NCBI RefSeq assembly: GCF_002920535.1
Contig: NZ_PQSS01000065.1
Span: 1-41,128, forward strand
Length of the DNA stretch: 41,128 nucleotides
Source of the DNA: Streptomyces sp. Ru71
GTDB lineage: Bacteria; Actinomycetota; Actinomycetes; Streptomycetales; Streptomycetaceae
Reading direction: 5' to 3'
Shown here: piece after piece, positions 7,302-14,799 of the stretch
Position numbering within the stretch: position 1 is the first letter of the stretch
Layout of the letters: every line of letters begins with the position of its first letter
Made by a program: the position numbers and the translations under genes
The notes under the pieces: generated by a model
Databases searched by the model: none
Seen by the model: the letters and a program-made list of their open reading frames with translations, nothing else
What the model was told of the DNA's origin: nothing

Positions 7302-8417
7302 GTGACCACCTATCCCGTATCGCCGAACACCGTGCTCGCCAACGCGCTCACGAGTGCGGAAGACCTGCTCAGGCCGCACATCGTCAACGCGGAACCCGAG
7401 CGGATCGTGTTCGTGGTGGGAACGCAGATCAACGGAGCCCCGCACATCGGAACGTCCCTGGTCCAGTCGCTCACCTTCGCCACCGCGGCCCGCATCCGCG
7501 ACCGGTTCGGCGTCCCGGCCGTTGTACAGCTCGGCGCACTGGACAACGCCCCGTACGCCATCATCACCGACAAAGAGAGCGGCCACCGCTACCAGCGCGC
7601 CTACGCTCACGCCTTCGGCGCAGCCGGCATCGCCGAGCAGATCGACAAGCTCTACCGGCCGCTGTTCACCGCGCTCTCCGAGCGGCTGAAGGTGCCGTTC
7701 TCGGTCGAGACGTATACCCAGCAGCAAGCGGCCCCGCACTTCCGACGCACCTGGCTACGGGTGCTGCCGCGCATGGACGCTGCCCGCTGGTACCTGTCCC
7801 CGTCGTCCGGCGTGCCGCATGTCCGTGTCCCCTGCCCGCGTCCGGGTTGCGGGTGGGCCGAGAAGTACGCCGAGCGCACCCGTGTACGGGACGACGGCTT
7901 CGAGCGGGCAACGGTCTCGGCCGTGTGCCTCCACCACGGCGAGTACGAGGTGGTCATCGAACCGACGGACGGCGGTTACCTGGACCTGGCCACGCTCTAC
8001 CGGAACCTGGTCAAGGAACTCATGATCAGCGGGGCGGTCGGCACGCTGTACGTCATGGTCAAGGGCAGCGACTGGATGCCCGGCTGCATCCTCGTCGACG
8101 GTGCCCTCCAGGCGGTCGGCCTCACCCCCGGGCAATTGCCCGCCCGGCTGTTCTGCCCCCAGGTGGTCACGGACACGGGCGCGAAGCTGTCCAAGTCCCT
8201 CATCCGCGAGGGTCGCGCACCCTTGCCGGAAGGGGCGGCCCCGTGGATGCTCGACACCCGAGAGTGGCCCGGCTCGTTGGGTGAGTACGTCGACCGCTTG
8301 CTCGGTCTGACGGACGTGTTACTCGCCGACCCCCGCCACTTCTTCCGCTCGTACTCGGCCGGTGAACTCGGCCGACTCATGTCCACTGCAACTGCTAGGA
8401 GCGTTCCCGCCCGATGA
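7302..8417 (+). CDS. Stand-alone class I aminoacyl-tRNA synthetase-like catalytic core, 371 aa
   Basis: The product carries both signatures of class I synthetases: APHIGT (HIGH motif, residues 46-51, after a strand VFVVGTQ) and KLSKS (KMSKS motif, residues 295-299). Between them lie Cys178, Cys183, Cys209 and His211/212, a likely zinc-binding insert (CPRPGC, then CLHH). The overall look is closest to class I lysyl-tRNA synthetase cores, but the protein ends soon after KLSKS. The anticodon-binding cage of full-length enzymes is absent. It therefore probably activates an amino acid or another carboxylate without decoding a normal anticodon; substrate and acceptor are unknown. GTG 7302 follows GAGGGGAAG (7288-7296). 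It overlaps the ASCH gene by ATGA. It is too divergent to be a housekeeping synthetase, and its mobile-element setting suggests cargo. Class I fold assignment is firm; the subtype is tentative. Confidence 0.75.
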   Translation: MTTYPVSPNTVLANALTSAEDLLRPHIVNAEPERIVFVVGTQINGAPHIGTSLVQSLTFATAARIRDRFGVPAVVQLGALDNAPYAIITDKESGHRYQRAYAHAFGAAGIAEQIDKLYRPLFTALSERLKVPFSVETYTQQQAAPHFRRTWLRVLPRMDAARWYLSPSSGVPHVRVPCPRPGCGWAEKYAERTRVRDDGFERATVSAVCLHHGEYEVVIEPTDGGYLDLATLYRNLVKELMISGAVGTLYVMVKGSDWMPGCILVDGALQAVGLTPGQLPARLFCPQVVTDTGAKLSKSLIREGRAPLPEGAAPWMLDTREWPGSLGEYVDRLLGLTDVLLADPRHFFRSYSAGELGRLMSTATARSVPAR

Positions 8418-8773
8418 CGGAAACTGCCGCCGCGCGCGTCCACGAACTGAACCTCTACCGCCGGTACTTCGACCTTGTCGCCGCTGGCCAGAAGACGATC
8501 GAAGTGCGGGTGAAATATCCCCACCTCAAAGACCTGGCCGCCGGGAACGTCATCCGCTTCCGCATCAAGGGCACGGACGAGACGTGTGACGTCCTGGTGA
8601 AGCGCGTCACGGAGTACAAGACCTTCGAGGAGCTGCTCGACGGGGAGGGTCCGGCGAACGTAAACCCGGCCTCCTCCCGCGAGCAGCAGCTCACCAACAT
8701 CCGCGAGATCTACCCGGCGGAGAAGGAAGCGCTCGGCGCGCTCGCCATCGAGATCGAACTCCTGCCGCAGTGA
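8414..8773 (+). CDS. ASCH-domain protein (YqfB-like), 119 aa
   Basis: The protein is one ASCH domain. It has the signature GxKxxExR (AGQKTIEVRV, about residues 27-36), the hydrophobic strand AAGNVIRFRI and the terminal IREIYPAEKEALGALAIEI, close to the end of E. coli YqfB, an N4-acetylcytidine amidohydrolase. The YqfB catalytic Lys is kept, while the position of its catalytic Thr carries Glu, so the same reaction should not be assumed. ASCH proteins are generally thought to bind RNA or modified nucleosides. ATG 8414 overlaps the stop of the synthetase-like gene, so the two are translationally coupled. A joint tRNA- or nucleoside-related role is a reasonable inference. Confidence 0.85.
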   Translation: MTETAAARVHELNLYRRYFDLVAAGQKTIEVRVKYPHLKDLAAGNVIRFRIKGTDETCDVLVKRVTEYKTFEELLDGEGPANVNPASSREQQLTNIREIYPAEKEALGALAIEIELLPQ

Positions 8774-8783
8774 GCCCGCCGCG

Positions 8784-8807
8784 CCGCCCTCGCTCCCAAA
8801 AGGGCGG
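8784..8807 (+). terminator. Weak stem-loop after the ASCH gene
   Basis: CCGCCCT (8784-8790) and AGGGCGG (8801-8807) form a 7-bp stem with a 10-nt loop, 10 bases after the stop. It plausibly ends the operon. Confidence 0.4.
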
Positions 8808-8893
8808 TGAGGCGCCCGCTCTTGTCGTCGTAAAACTACTGACGGGTCCTAACGGTGCGGCCATCCTTGCCGGTGGTGACGATCCGGTGGTGG

Positions 8894-9175
8894 TCACCTT
8901 GCCGCTGGGGCGGTCTCGGTCACCGGCCCTTCCGCCTCGTCATAGGCGATCGTGGTCCCCGCCCGCTGCTGCTCCTCGCCACCCAGGGTGAGCGTCTTCA
9001 CGATCGGCGCCCCACCCAGTTCCAGCTCGCGACGGGGCTCCACCTCCGCGCCGGGGAACCGCTCCGGGCTGGCGGTGGTGACCTTCGCGCCGACATGCGC
9101 GCTGCCGGGCCCGTAGGCGAGGGTGGTGGCCACAACACCGACCGTGGCTTTGGCGACACGGCCGAGCCGTTTTGA
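8894..9175 (-). pseudogene. Minus-strand protein remnant, family unknown
   Basis: The minus frame reads KRLGRVAKATVGVV, ATTLAYGPGSAHVG, then ELELGGAPIVKTLTLGG and ends TETAPAAR with a stop at 8894. This is better protein-like composition than the other frames here. The ATG available near 9133 starts in mid-domain and no ribosome binding site is visible. The upstream frame is disrupted where it meets the RTX fragment. I read it as the tail of a decayed gene of unknown family. Confidence 0.35.
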
Positions 9176-9243
9176 AGGCCCGCTCGGCCGCGGACGGCGT
9201 GGGTGTGTTCCTGCCGGCGAGGAGGGTTTCCTGCTCGACCTGC

Positions 9244-9345
9244 GTCATCGAGGGCAACGGCGGCGACGACACCCTGACCGCAGTCGGCGACAGTGTGGTG
9301 GTCGTCGGCGACCACCCCATCCACGGCAACGACGACACGCACTTC
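9244..9345 (+). pseudogene. Fragment of an RTX-repeat gene
   Basis: The translation VIEGNGGDDTLTAVGDSV followed by VVVGDHPIHGNDDT closely parallels VEGNGGDDTLIAGGASV and FVIGDHNIHDE in the intact RTX gene 1 kb downstream, and the DNA matches along the same length. It has no start, signal peptide or further repeats. It is either a truncated paralogue or a product of unequal recombination. Confidence 0.6.
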
Positions 9346-9587
9346 TACACCCGCGGCAACGTCGTCACCACCCGCTGGCCCGACCCGTCCAAGGCCCCCG
9401 GCGGACGTGGACCTGGGCTTCCCCCGCAACCACTGACACATGACAGGCACGGCTGGACGGATCGGAGGATCCGTCCGGGCTGCTTCGCGCCGCCATCCGG
9501 TTGCACTGCGAGCCCGCGTCGTTGCTGGCCGCGCCCCGCAGGGGCATCGGTCTGCACGGACGACCGTGCCGACCGAAAGGCAGAAGG

Positions 9588-10745
9588 ATGATGAGCAGTC
9601 GTCAGGGAACCGGAGCCAGGAAGCGGCTCCGTCGTGCCGCCGCGAGCGGGTTTGCGGGGGCGCTCGTGCTCGGAGGCGTCCTCGGTCTCGGCGCGACGGA
9701 CGCGGGCGCGGCGGCGCCGACCTGCCTGGGCCGCCCGGCCACGATCGTCATCACCACGCCCGGCGTGACGACGAACGGGACCAGCGGCGCGGACGTGATC
9801 ATCGGGACCTCAGGCGATGACATCATCCACGGCTTGGGCGGGAACGACCGGATCTGCAGCCTCGGTGGCACCGACGTCGTCAGCGGCGGACTCGGCAACG
9901 ACCAGCTCGACGGCGGCACGGGCTCCGACGAGCTGGTCGGCGATACCTTCGGCGTTCAAAGCAACACCACGGGCGGCGGCAACGACCTTCTGATCGGAGG
10001 CGACGAGGCCGACACTCTGATCGGGGACAGTCGGTCCGTGGACGGCGGAGACGCCACAGGCGGCGGGAACGACCGCCTGTACGGCGGCGACGACGCCGAC
10101 GTCATGATCGGCGACAGCTACGGCACCAACGCGTCCGACGGCGGGCGCGACTACCTCGACGGCGGCGACGGCACCGACGACATGGGCGGCGACTCCCGGG
10201 CCCTTCACGGCACCGCCCAGGGCGCCGGCGACGACGTGCTCTTCAGCGGAGCGGGCGCCAGCGACCGCATGGTCGGCGACAGCGACGCCGACGGCACCGT
10301 CGAAGGCAACGGCGGCGATGACACCCTGATCGCGGGCGGCGCCAGTGTGTTCGTTATCGGGGACCACAACATCCATGACGAGTTCGGCGGTTACGCGACG
10401 GGCTCAGGCCGTGACCACATCATCGGCACCGGCGGGCCGGACCTGCTGGTCGGCGAGAGTTCGGTGGTCGACGCCAACCTCAGCTCGGCCAGCGCCGACC
10501 GGATCGAGGGGGGCGGCGGTAACGACCAGATCTTCGGGGACAACACCGACTTCTTCGTCACCAGGACGGTCGGCACCGCCGGCGGCCGCGACGACCTGCG
10601 CGGCGACGCCGGCGCCGACACCCTCCGCGCCGGCCCCGGCGACGACGACCTCGACGGCGGCGCCGACGGCCCGGACGTCTGCGACGGCGAGGCCGGCACC
10701 GACAGAGCCACCCAGTCCTGCGAGACAACCCCGAACGTCCCGTAA
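9588..10745 (+). CDS. Secreted RTX-type calcium-binding repeat protein, 385 aa
   Basis: A basic N-terminus (SSRQGTGARKRLRRAA), a hydrophobic stretch (GALVLGGVLGLGATDAG) and an Ala-rich site near residue 35 form a signal peptide. The rest is repeats of the GGxGxDxxx type, e.g. GGLGNDQLDGGTGSDELVG, GGDEADTLIGD and GGGGNDQIFGDN, which fold as Ca2+-binding beta-rolls. There is no toxin, lipase or protease domain, and the C-terminal Cys (DVCDG, QSCETT) may form a disulfide. Similar actinomycete 'calcium-binding' proteins are exported and of unknown function. ATG 9588 (then ATG 9591) follows GAAAGG. It is unrelated to the plasmid maintenance genes and is cargo or recombined chromosomal DNA. Confidence 0.85.
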   Translation: MMSSRQGTGARKRLRRAAASGFAGALVLGGVLGLGATDAGAAAPTCLGRPATIVITTPGVTTNGTSGADVIIGTSGDDIIHGLGGNDRICSLGGTDVVSGGLGNDQLDGGTGSDELVGDTFGVQSNTTGGGNDLLIGGDEADTLIGDSRSVDGGDATGGGNDRLYGGDDADVMIGDSYGTNASDGGRDYLDGGDGTDDMGGDSRALHGTAQGAGDDVLFSGAGASDRMVGDSDADGTVEGNGGDDTLIAGGASVFVIGDHNIHDEFGGYATGSGRDHIIGTGGPDLLVGESSVVDANLSSASADRIEGGGGNDQIFGDNTDFFVTRTVGTAGGRDDLRGDAGADTLRAGPGDDDLDGGADGPDVCDGEAGTDRATQSCETTPNVP

Positions 10746-10784
10746 CGGCAGCACAGCAAAACCCGTGGGCCCCCGGGGGGTGCG

Positions 10785-10846
10785 CGTCGACATACCACCG
10801 GGGGCCATGTCCGTTCGTCGACATACCACCGGGGGCCATGTCCGTT
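10785..10846. repeat. 31-bp tandem duplication
   Basis: Two perfect 31-bp copies (10785-10815 and 10816-10846) share CGTCGACATACCACC and GGGGGCCATGTCCGTT. It lies between the RTX gene and the next minus-strand gene, and may be a recombination scar or a binding site. Confidence 0.75.
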
Positions 10847-11007
10847 CCGCCCCGGTACCGGATCCGCGCCGTGTACACCGACGCGACGATCACTGACCAG
10901 GCGTACAGCCCGGCCGCCCGCGACGGCCGCTGCCCGGCCACGTGGAAGCGGGACCGCATGACGTGCATCTTCTCTGCACCAACGGCAGGAGCCAGGGGCG
11001 GCAGGTC

Positions 11008-11601
11008 TTATCGGGCGGGCGTGGCCGTAGGCCCCTGGACTTTCAGGACGACAGCCGTGCCACCGATGGTCCGGTCTTCATGCATCGTGATCGTTTGGCC
11101 GGGCTGGAGGTGTCGCCACTGCGAGGGGTCGAGGGGGGCAAGCCGCACCGAGGAACGCTCGCCAGGCCCCAGAGCGGGGGTGAACTCGACCCAAAGGCGT
11201 GCGATGTTGAGGGCTTCCTCACCGGTTGGTGTTCGATTTCCGATGCTCCACATCGGCCGCAGAACACCGGCTCCGGAGAACGGAGTCTGCCGTCGGCTCT
11301 CGCTGGCCGGCCGAAGCGTGAGATCGGCGCGGATGATCCCGTTTCGAGATTCGTAGCAGCGCCAGTGGCACCAGGCCGCGCTCCTCTCCATCCGCATCTG
11401 CCCGGCGGCCGTGGCGAGGCTCTCCCAGAAGTCGAGCGGAAGCGGGTGGACGTCGCCGAGTTCCTCCAGGAGTCCAAAGGCCGTCTCCCACTCGTCGTGG
11501 GCGAGGTAGTCCCAGACATCGTTGATCGTGATGTCGTTCTCGGTGGCGATCTCTGCGGGGACCAGCAGGGAGGCGGCTTCCAGCAGCTCGGGGACGTCCA
11601 T
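11008..11601 (-). CDS. Hypothetical protein, possible immunity-type gene, 197 aa
   Basis: The product has an acidic helical N-terminal half (DVPELLEAASLLVPAEIATE, DVWDYLAHDEWETAFGLLEE, then DFWESLATAAGQM). The C-terminal half is beta-type with WSIGNRTPTGEEALNIARL and GGTAVVLKVQGP. The first half resembles small acidic proteins seen beside SUKH/SMI1 genes in actinomycetes, which is why I suggest an immunity-type role; this is weak inference. ATG 11601 is chosen because it begins the conserved-looking part; GTG 11616 is an alternative and neither has a strong ribosome binding site. It diverges from the broken membrane gene at 11650. Confidence 0.6.
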   Translation of the reverse strand: MDVPELLEAASLLVPAEIATENDITINDVWDYLAHDEWETAFGLLEELGDVHPLPLDFWESLATAAGQMRMERSAAWCHWRCYESRNGIIRADLTLRPASESRRQTPFSGAGVLRPMWSIGNRTPTGEEALNIARLWVEFTPALGPGERSSVRLAPLDPSQWRHLQPGQTITMHEDRTIGGTAVVLKVQGPTATPAR

Positions 11602-11649
11602 GCGTTGATTGTGGACCACGGTCTCCTGGCGGCGGCAGGAGTACCCCCG

Positions 11650-12018
11650 ATGACCTCCATTGAGCAGATCGCGACCCTGGCGACCTTCTAGGCGGTATGG
11701 GCGGTTCTCTCCGTCGGTCACAACTTCGCGGATCACGTGATCGGGCAGACCGACCAGCCGGCCGCGAGGAAGGCGGCGCCGTCGGCGGCCGAGGTCGCGA
11801 CGGCGTGAGCCCGCGGCCGGGCTGGGGTGCGTGCCTGGGACACGTAGCCAGTACCACCTGGTGATGGCCGTGACGCTGGCCCCGGTCTAGGCCGTGCTTC
11901 CGCTCCAGATGTCCAGGACCGGCTTAGCCGCAGGGCTCGCTCCGTCCGCGACAACGCACGCGTCCTTCTTCTCTGAACTTCCTGTCGCCTACCTGTCTGC
12001 CCGGCGGATCTGGGCGCC
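11650..12018 (+). pseudogene. Decayed small membrane-protein gene of transfer-element type
   Basis: From ATG 11650 the frame reads MTSIEQIATLATF, then an in-frame TAG (11689-11691), then AVWAVLSVGHNFADHVIGQT and RKAAPSAAEV. A frameshift leads to PGWGACLGHVAS and another to YHLVMAVTLAPV with a further TAG, then LAAGLAPSATTHAF. The pieces line up as one protein of about 120 aa with several hydrophobic helices, of the type encoded on actinomycete transfer elements (family recalled, not searched). Two stops and two frameshifts make it dead. Confidence 0.65.
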
Positions 12019-12051
12019 GACATGTCAGTGGGCTCTGGCAGCATCACGGCC

Positions 12052-12609
12052 ATGACCGACATTGATGACCTCGTGCAACGCGTTGCCACCCGGGCCGCAT
12101 CGGACAGCAAGGACCTTCCCGCGCCCGTCGACAACGCCCAGATCGCGGAAGCCGAGAGGCAACTGGGCTTCGCGCTGCATCCCCTACTTGCGCGCCTGTA
12201 TCGCGAGGTTGCTGACGGCGGCTTCGGCCCTGACTACCGACTGCTGCCACTGCTTGGTCCGGGCTCCAGCGTCGTTGGCGAATACCTGACGCGACGTGAG
12301 GCGTCGGTTGGAGTGGAGCACCCGGAGTGGCCCGAAGGCGTCGTACCGATCCTGACCTGGGGCTGTGGCATGTATGCAGGCGTTGATTGCCTCAGTGACG
12401 ACGGTCAGGTCCTGCTCTTCGAGCCGAGCCCGTATAGCGGCGGATCGTGGGATGAGTGTTGGTTCCTCGACTCCGCCAGCCTCGCAGCGTGGCTGGAGAT
12501 ATGGCTCGCGGGGACGGGCTGGTTCGAGGAGGACGCCTTCGACGGGGGCGACGTGGTCGAGCCTCAGCCGTGGGAGCAGGCCGCGGGTCGGCTGTCGTCT
12601 GGCGCATAG
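12052..12609 (+). CDS. SMI1/KNR4 (SUKH-type) protein, 185 aa
   Basis: The region AEAERQLGFALHPLLARLYR followed by VADGGFGPDYRLLPLLG is the N-terminal signature of SMI1/KNR4 (SUKH) proteins. Further on come VVPILTWGCGMYAGVDCLS and the Trp-rich SLAAWLEIWLAGTGWFEE, also usual for this group. Many bacterial SUKH proteins are immunity proteins against secreted or contact-dependent toxins. No toxin gene is seen nearby, so here it would be an orphan. ATG 12052 begins MTDIDDLVQRVATRA; a second in-frame ATG at 12022 is less likely. No strong ribosome binding site is visible, so a nearly leaderless transcript is possible. Confidence 0.85.
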   Translation: MTDIDDLVQRVATRAASDSKDLPAPVDNAQIAEAERQLGFALHPLLARLYREVADGGFGPDYRLLPLLGPGSSVVGEYLTRREASVGVEHPEWPEGVVPILTWGCGMYAGVDCLSDDGQVLLFEPSPYSGGSWDECWFLDSASLAAWLEIWLAGTGWFEEDAFDGGDVVEPQPWEQAAGRLSSGA

Positions 12610-12920
12610 CGAAACAGCAACGCTTCGTCCCGTTGGTGCAGGCGCCGTCGTCCCCGGCATGCTCACGGCTCCCTACTTGCCGCTCGCGGGATTCACCACT
12701 CCGGGCGGATGTCCGCACTCCCGTCGTCGCCGCCGCTGTGGATTGCGGGCCGACCGCAGCCAGGTTGAGGCAAGAGTCCAGAGAGAGCTGGGCGGCCGGG
12801 GCGAAGTTGTATCGCTCGACACCCGCCGCCCCATCTGCCGCGCCAGAACGCCCGCCGCGTCGGTCGTCGGCCATGGCGCGCATCATGGTCTGCAAGCACC
12901 GCAATTCACCCGTTTTTGCA
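12610..12920. other. Gene-free stretch
   Basis: I find no convincing gene. Frames on both strands are short or low-complexity and lack ribosome binding sites. The stretch ends at promoter P3. Confidence 0.5.
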
Positions 12921-12963
12921 GGTCAGGGGGTGGGTTCGCACTCACAATACTCACACTATTATT
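12921..12963 (+). promoter_or_regulatory. Promoter of the shared plasmid family (site P3)
   Basis: GGTCAGGGGGTGGG (12921-12934) is followed by -35-like TTCGCA (12935-12940), a 16-bp spacer and TATTAT (12957-12962) within CACACTATTATT. It is nearly base-for-base the same as P2, and TTTTTGCAGGTCA upstream matches P4. It faces the broken gene at 13036. Confidence 0.75.
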
Positions 12964-13035
12964 AGCAATGAAGCGGGGTCGTCACCTCCCTCACAGCATG
13001 GCGGCCCCTTGCTCCTTCCAGCCCCAGGAGTTGCC

Positions 13036-13376
13036 ATGCTTCTAACGCTGCGCCGCGCGCTGCGATCGGCGCTTCCGATACCGCCCGCCGTTTCAGCGCC
13101 GGCATCGCAGCGCTATCGCCCGCCGCTCGCGAAGCGCTCAGCACCGACGTCACTGCCGAGGAAGCCATCGCCTACAACCGCAGCCGCGCCGCCACCGCAA
13201 CCGCCGTCGCCCTTTACCGCAGCGGTTACACGCTGCCGATGAGTGACCTCGACCTGGACGACGCCGTGCACGCCCTGGACTTCCCCCACTCGGTGCCAAG
13301 CCCGGAGACCCGCGCCGCCATCCGTGCCGCGCTCGCCGCCCTGGATGCCGACTACACCATCACCGTCACCCACTGA
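13036..13376 (+). pseudogene. Plasmid gene broken by a frameshift just after the start codon
   Basis: ATG 13036 has AGGAG five bases upstream but leads into a poor frame. Shifting frame right after the ATG gives a continuous, protein-like product ending at 13376: SNAAPRAAIGASDTARRFSA, AREALSTDVTAEEAIAYNRS, RSGYTLPMSDLDLDDAVHAL and ADYTITVTH. That frame has no start of its own because a TGA lies upstream near 12968. A one-base loss near the start explains this, as would a sequencing error. The intact protein would be about 113 aa. It is driven by P3. Family not recognised. Confidence 0.65.
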
Positions 13377-13439
13377 CCAGCCGTACGCCCTGACCTGCGG
13401 GCCGCCCCGCGCGGGCGGCCCGCGCCGGAAGGAGACCCG

Positions 13440-13679
13440 GTGTTCCTCGTCGTACTCGACCCCGCTCACGGACTGGTCGCCGCCCCCAGGTCCTCAGACG
13501 ACCTCTCACCCGGCACAGAGGAGACCCTCACAGCCCAGGGATTCGCCTGGAACAGCGAAATCGAGGCGTTCACCCGACCGACCGACAACAGCCCCGCAGC
13601 TGTGGAACTCACCGCCGACACCCTGCGGGAACTGGGCCACTACGTCCTCTCCTCCTACGCCTTTCTGCCCACCGCCTGA
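13440..13679 (+). CDS. Hypothetical small protein, 79 aa
   Basis: A short acidic soluble protein I do not recognise. GTG 13440 follows GGAAGGAGACCC, an excellent ribosome binding site. It begins MFLVVLDPAHGLVAA, contains EEIEAFTRPTDN-like acidic turns and ends in a helix TADTLRELGHYVLSSYAF. It lies 63 bp after the broken gene at 13036 and probably shares promoter P3. Confidence 0.65.
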   Translation: MFLVVLDPAHGLVAAPRSSDDLSPGTEETLTAQGFAWNSEIEAFTRPTDNSPAAVELTADTLRELGHYVLSSYAFLPTA

Positions 13680-13748
13680 CTGGCGCCCCTCTCCAGCCGG
13701 CCATCCGCCCCCGATCCCGCAGGTCCCCTGCACAGATGGAGTTCCGTC

Positions 13749-14322
13749 ATGCCCCGACGCCGCCGCCAGCCGCCCGTCCGGTACACCGTCATCGAGCACG
13801 CGGCCCACCAGAGCGTGGTCAATCTGCACGGGTACGTGCTCGGCCGGTCCGGCCGCCGAGGCCGCGGCGCCGGAGTTGGCCTGCGACCGACCGGCGTCAT
13901 CGCGGCCGTAGAGAGGCTCGACGCCGCCCAGAGCGGCCCAGCGGCCGCCGAGCCGCGGATCCTGCGCCGGTACGCATACGCCTGGAGCCTTCGCTGGACG
14001 AGATGCTCTCCGTGATGGGAGGTTCCAGCTACGACCGCCTGGAGACGCTCATGTCCGCCGGACATCTGGCCATGGTTTTCAGTCGGCCGCCGAGTGCCTC
14101 GGACATTCCAGACTGGATCACCGAACGGCGTCGGAGCTCGGCGAACGCATCGCTGACCTGCGGATCGCTTCACTCCACACGCAGGAGTCGCTCTGCGAGG
14201 CCACCGAGCTGTGCCGCAGTCACCTCCAGCGCATCGAGTCCGGCGAGACCGACCCGCGCTACGGTGACCTGTTGGGGATCGCCGACGCCTTGGAAACTCG
14301 CGTCTTTGTCCTCACCCGCTGA
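13749..14322 (+). pseudogene. Broken regulator gene with C-terminal XRE helix-turn-helix
   Basis: Three frames must be joined to make sense. They are RYTVIEHAAHQSVVNLHGYV from ATG 13749, then LEPSLDEMLSVMGGSSYDRL and ETLMSAGHLAMVF near 13990-14090, then SELGERIADLRIASLHTQES, EATELCRSHLQRIESGETDP and LLGIADALETRVFVLTR ending at 14322. The last piece is a clear Cro/C1-type helix-turn-helix and has no usable start codon. The first two pieces may or may not belong to the same ancestral gene. Confidence 0.55.
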
Positions 14323-14332
14323 TCGGGAAATG

Positions 14333-14366
14333 CCCCGCCCATCTGCCACGGGGCAGATGGGCGGGG
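14333..14366. terminator. Bidirectional stem-loop terminator, 15-bp stem
   Basis: CCCCGCCCATCTGCC (14333-14347) pairs perfectly with GGCAGATGGGCGGGG (14352-14366) around a 4-nt loop. It separates the plus-strand XRE remnant from the convergent minus-strand graspetide operon. Confidence 0.8.
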
Positions 14367-14394
14367 CGGTTCCGGGTTGCGCTGCCGAGGTGCT

Positions 14395-14727
14395 TCAGGA
14401 GCGTGGCGGGGCGGGGCGGCGGAAGACCTCGGTCGGCCGCCACGGTTCAGGCCGCGCGGGCAGCTTGCCGAACTTCGGCAGGGGAACCCGTTCGGCCCGC
14501 GCCATGGCGTCCTCGCCCGTCTCGGCCGCGGCGGTGGTGAAGTCCTCGGCAATCCCGGCCGGTGCCCACTGGTGGCCGTCCCACTCCTGGATGCCGCGCG
14601 GCGCGTCGGGCCCAACGTGGGAACCGCGCTCAGAGTCGTCGCCGAGCGGCATGGCCCGCCGCTCCCCGGGCGCCGGCCGACGCTGCTCGCGGCGTGCCGC
14701 CCACTGCTCAAGGGGCTCGTCGTCCAT
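14395..14727 (-). CDS. DUF6087-type hypothetical protein, 110 aa
   Basis: The start MDDEPLEQWAARREQRRPAP, the DSERGSHVGPDAPRGIQEWD block and EWDGHQWAPAGIAED match my memory of the DUF6087 family of small Streptomyces proteins of unknown function. The C-terminus is proline- and arginine-rich and probably disordered. It lies 72 bp below the methyltransferase gene on the same strand and is the last gene before the terminator, so it is probably co-transcribed with the graspetide genes. No role in peptide maturation is known to me. Confidence 0.65.
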   Translation of the reverse strand: MDDEPLEQWAARREQRRPAPGERRAMPLGDDSERGSHVGPDAPRGIQEWDGHQWAPAGIAEDFTTAAAETGEDAMARAERVPLPKFGKLPARPEPWRPTEVFRRPAPPRS

Positions 14728-14799
14728 CCCGTGTCCCTCCCTCGTCGAGTCCGTCCAGTGTGCCGCGCCCGCCCCGCGGGCCGGAAGCGCCCACCGGCC

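Noticed and set aside
12392..12904. Minus-strand frame opposite the SUKH gene and the gap that follows
   Set aside because: Low-complexity Arg/Pro-rich translation with no ribosome binding site; the plus-strand SUKH gene explains the overlap.
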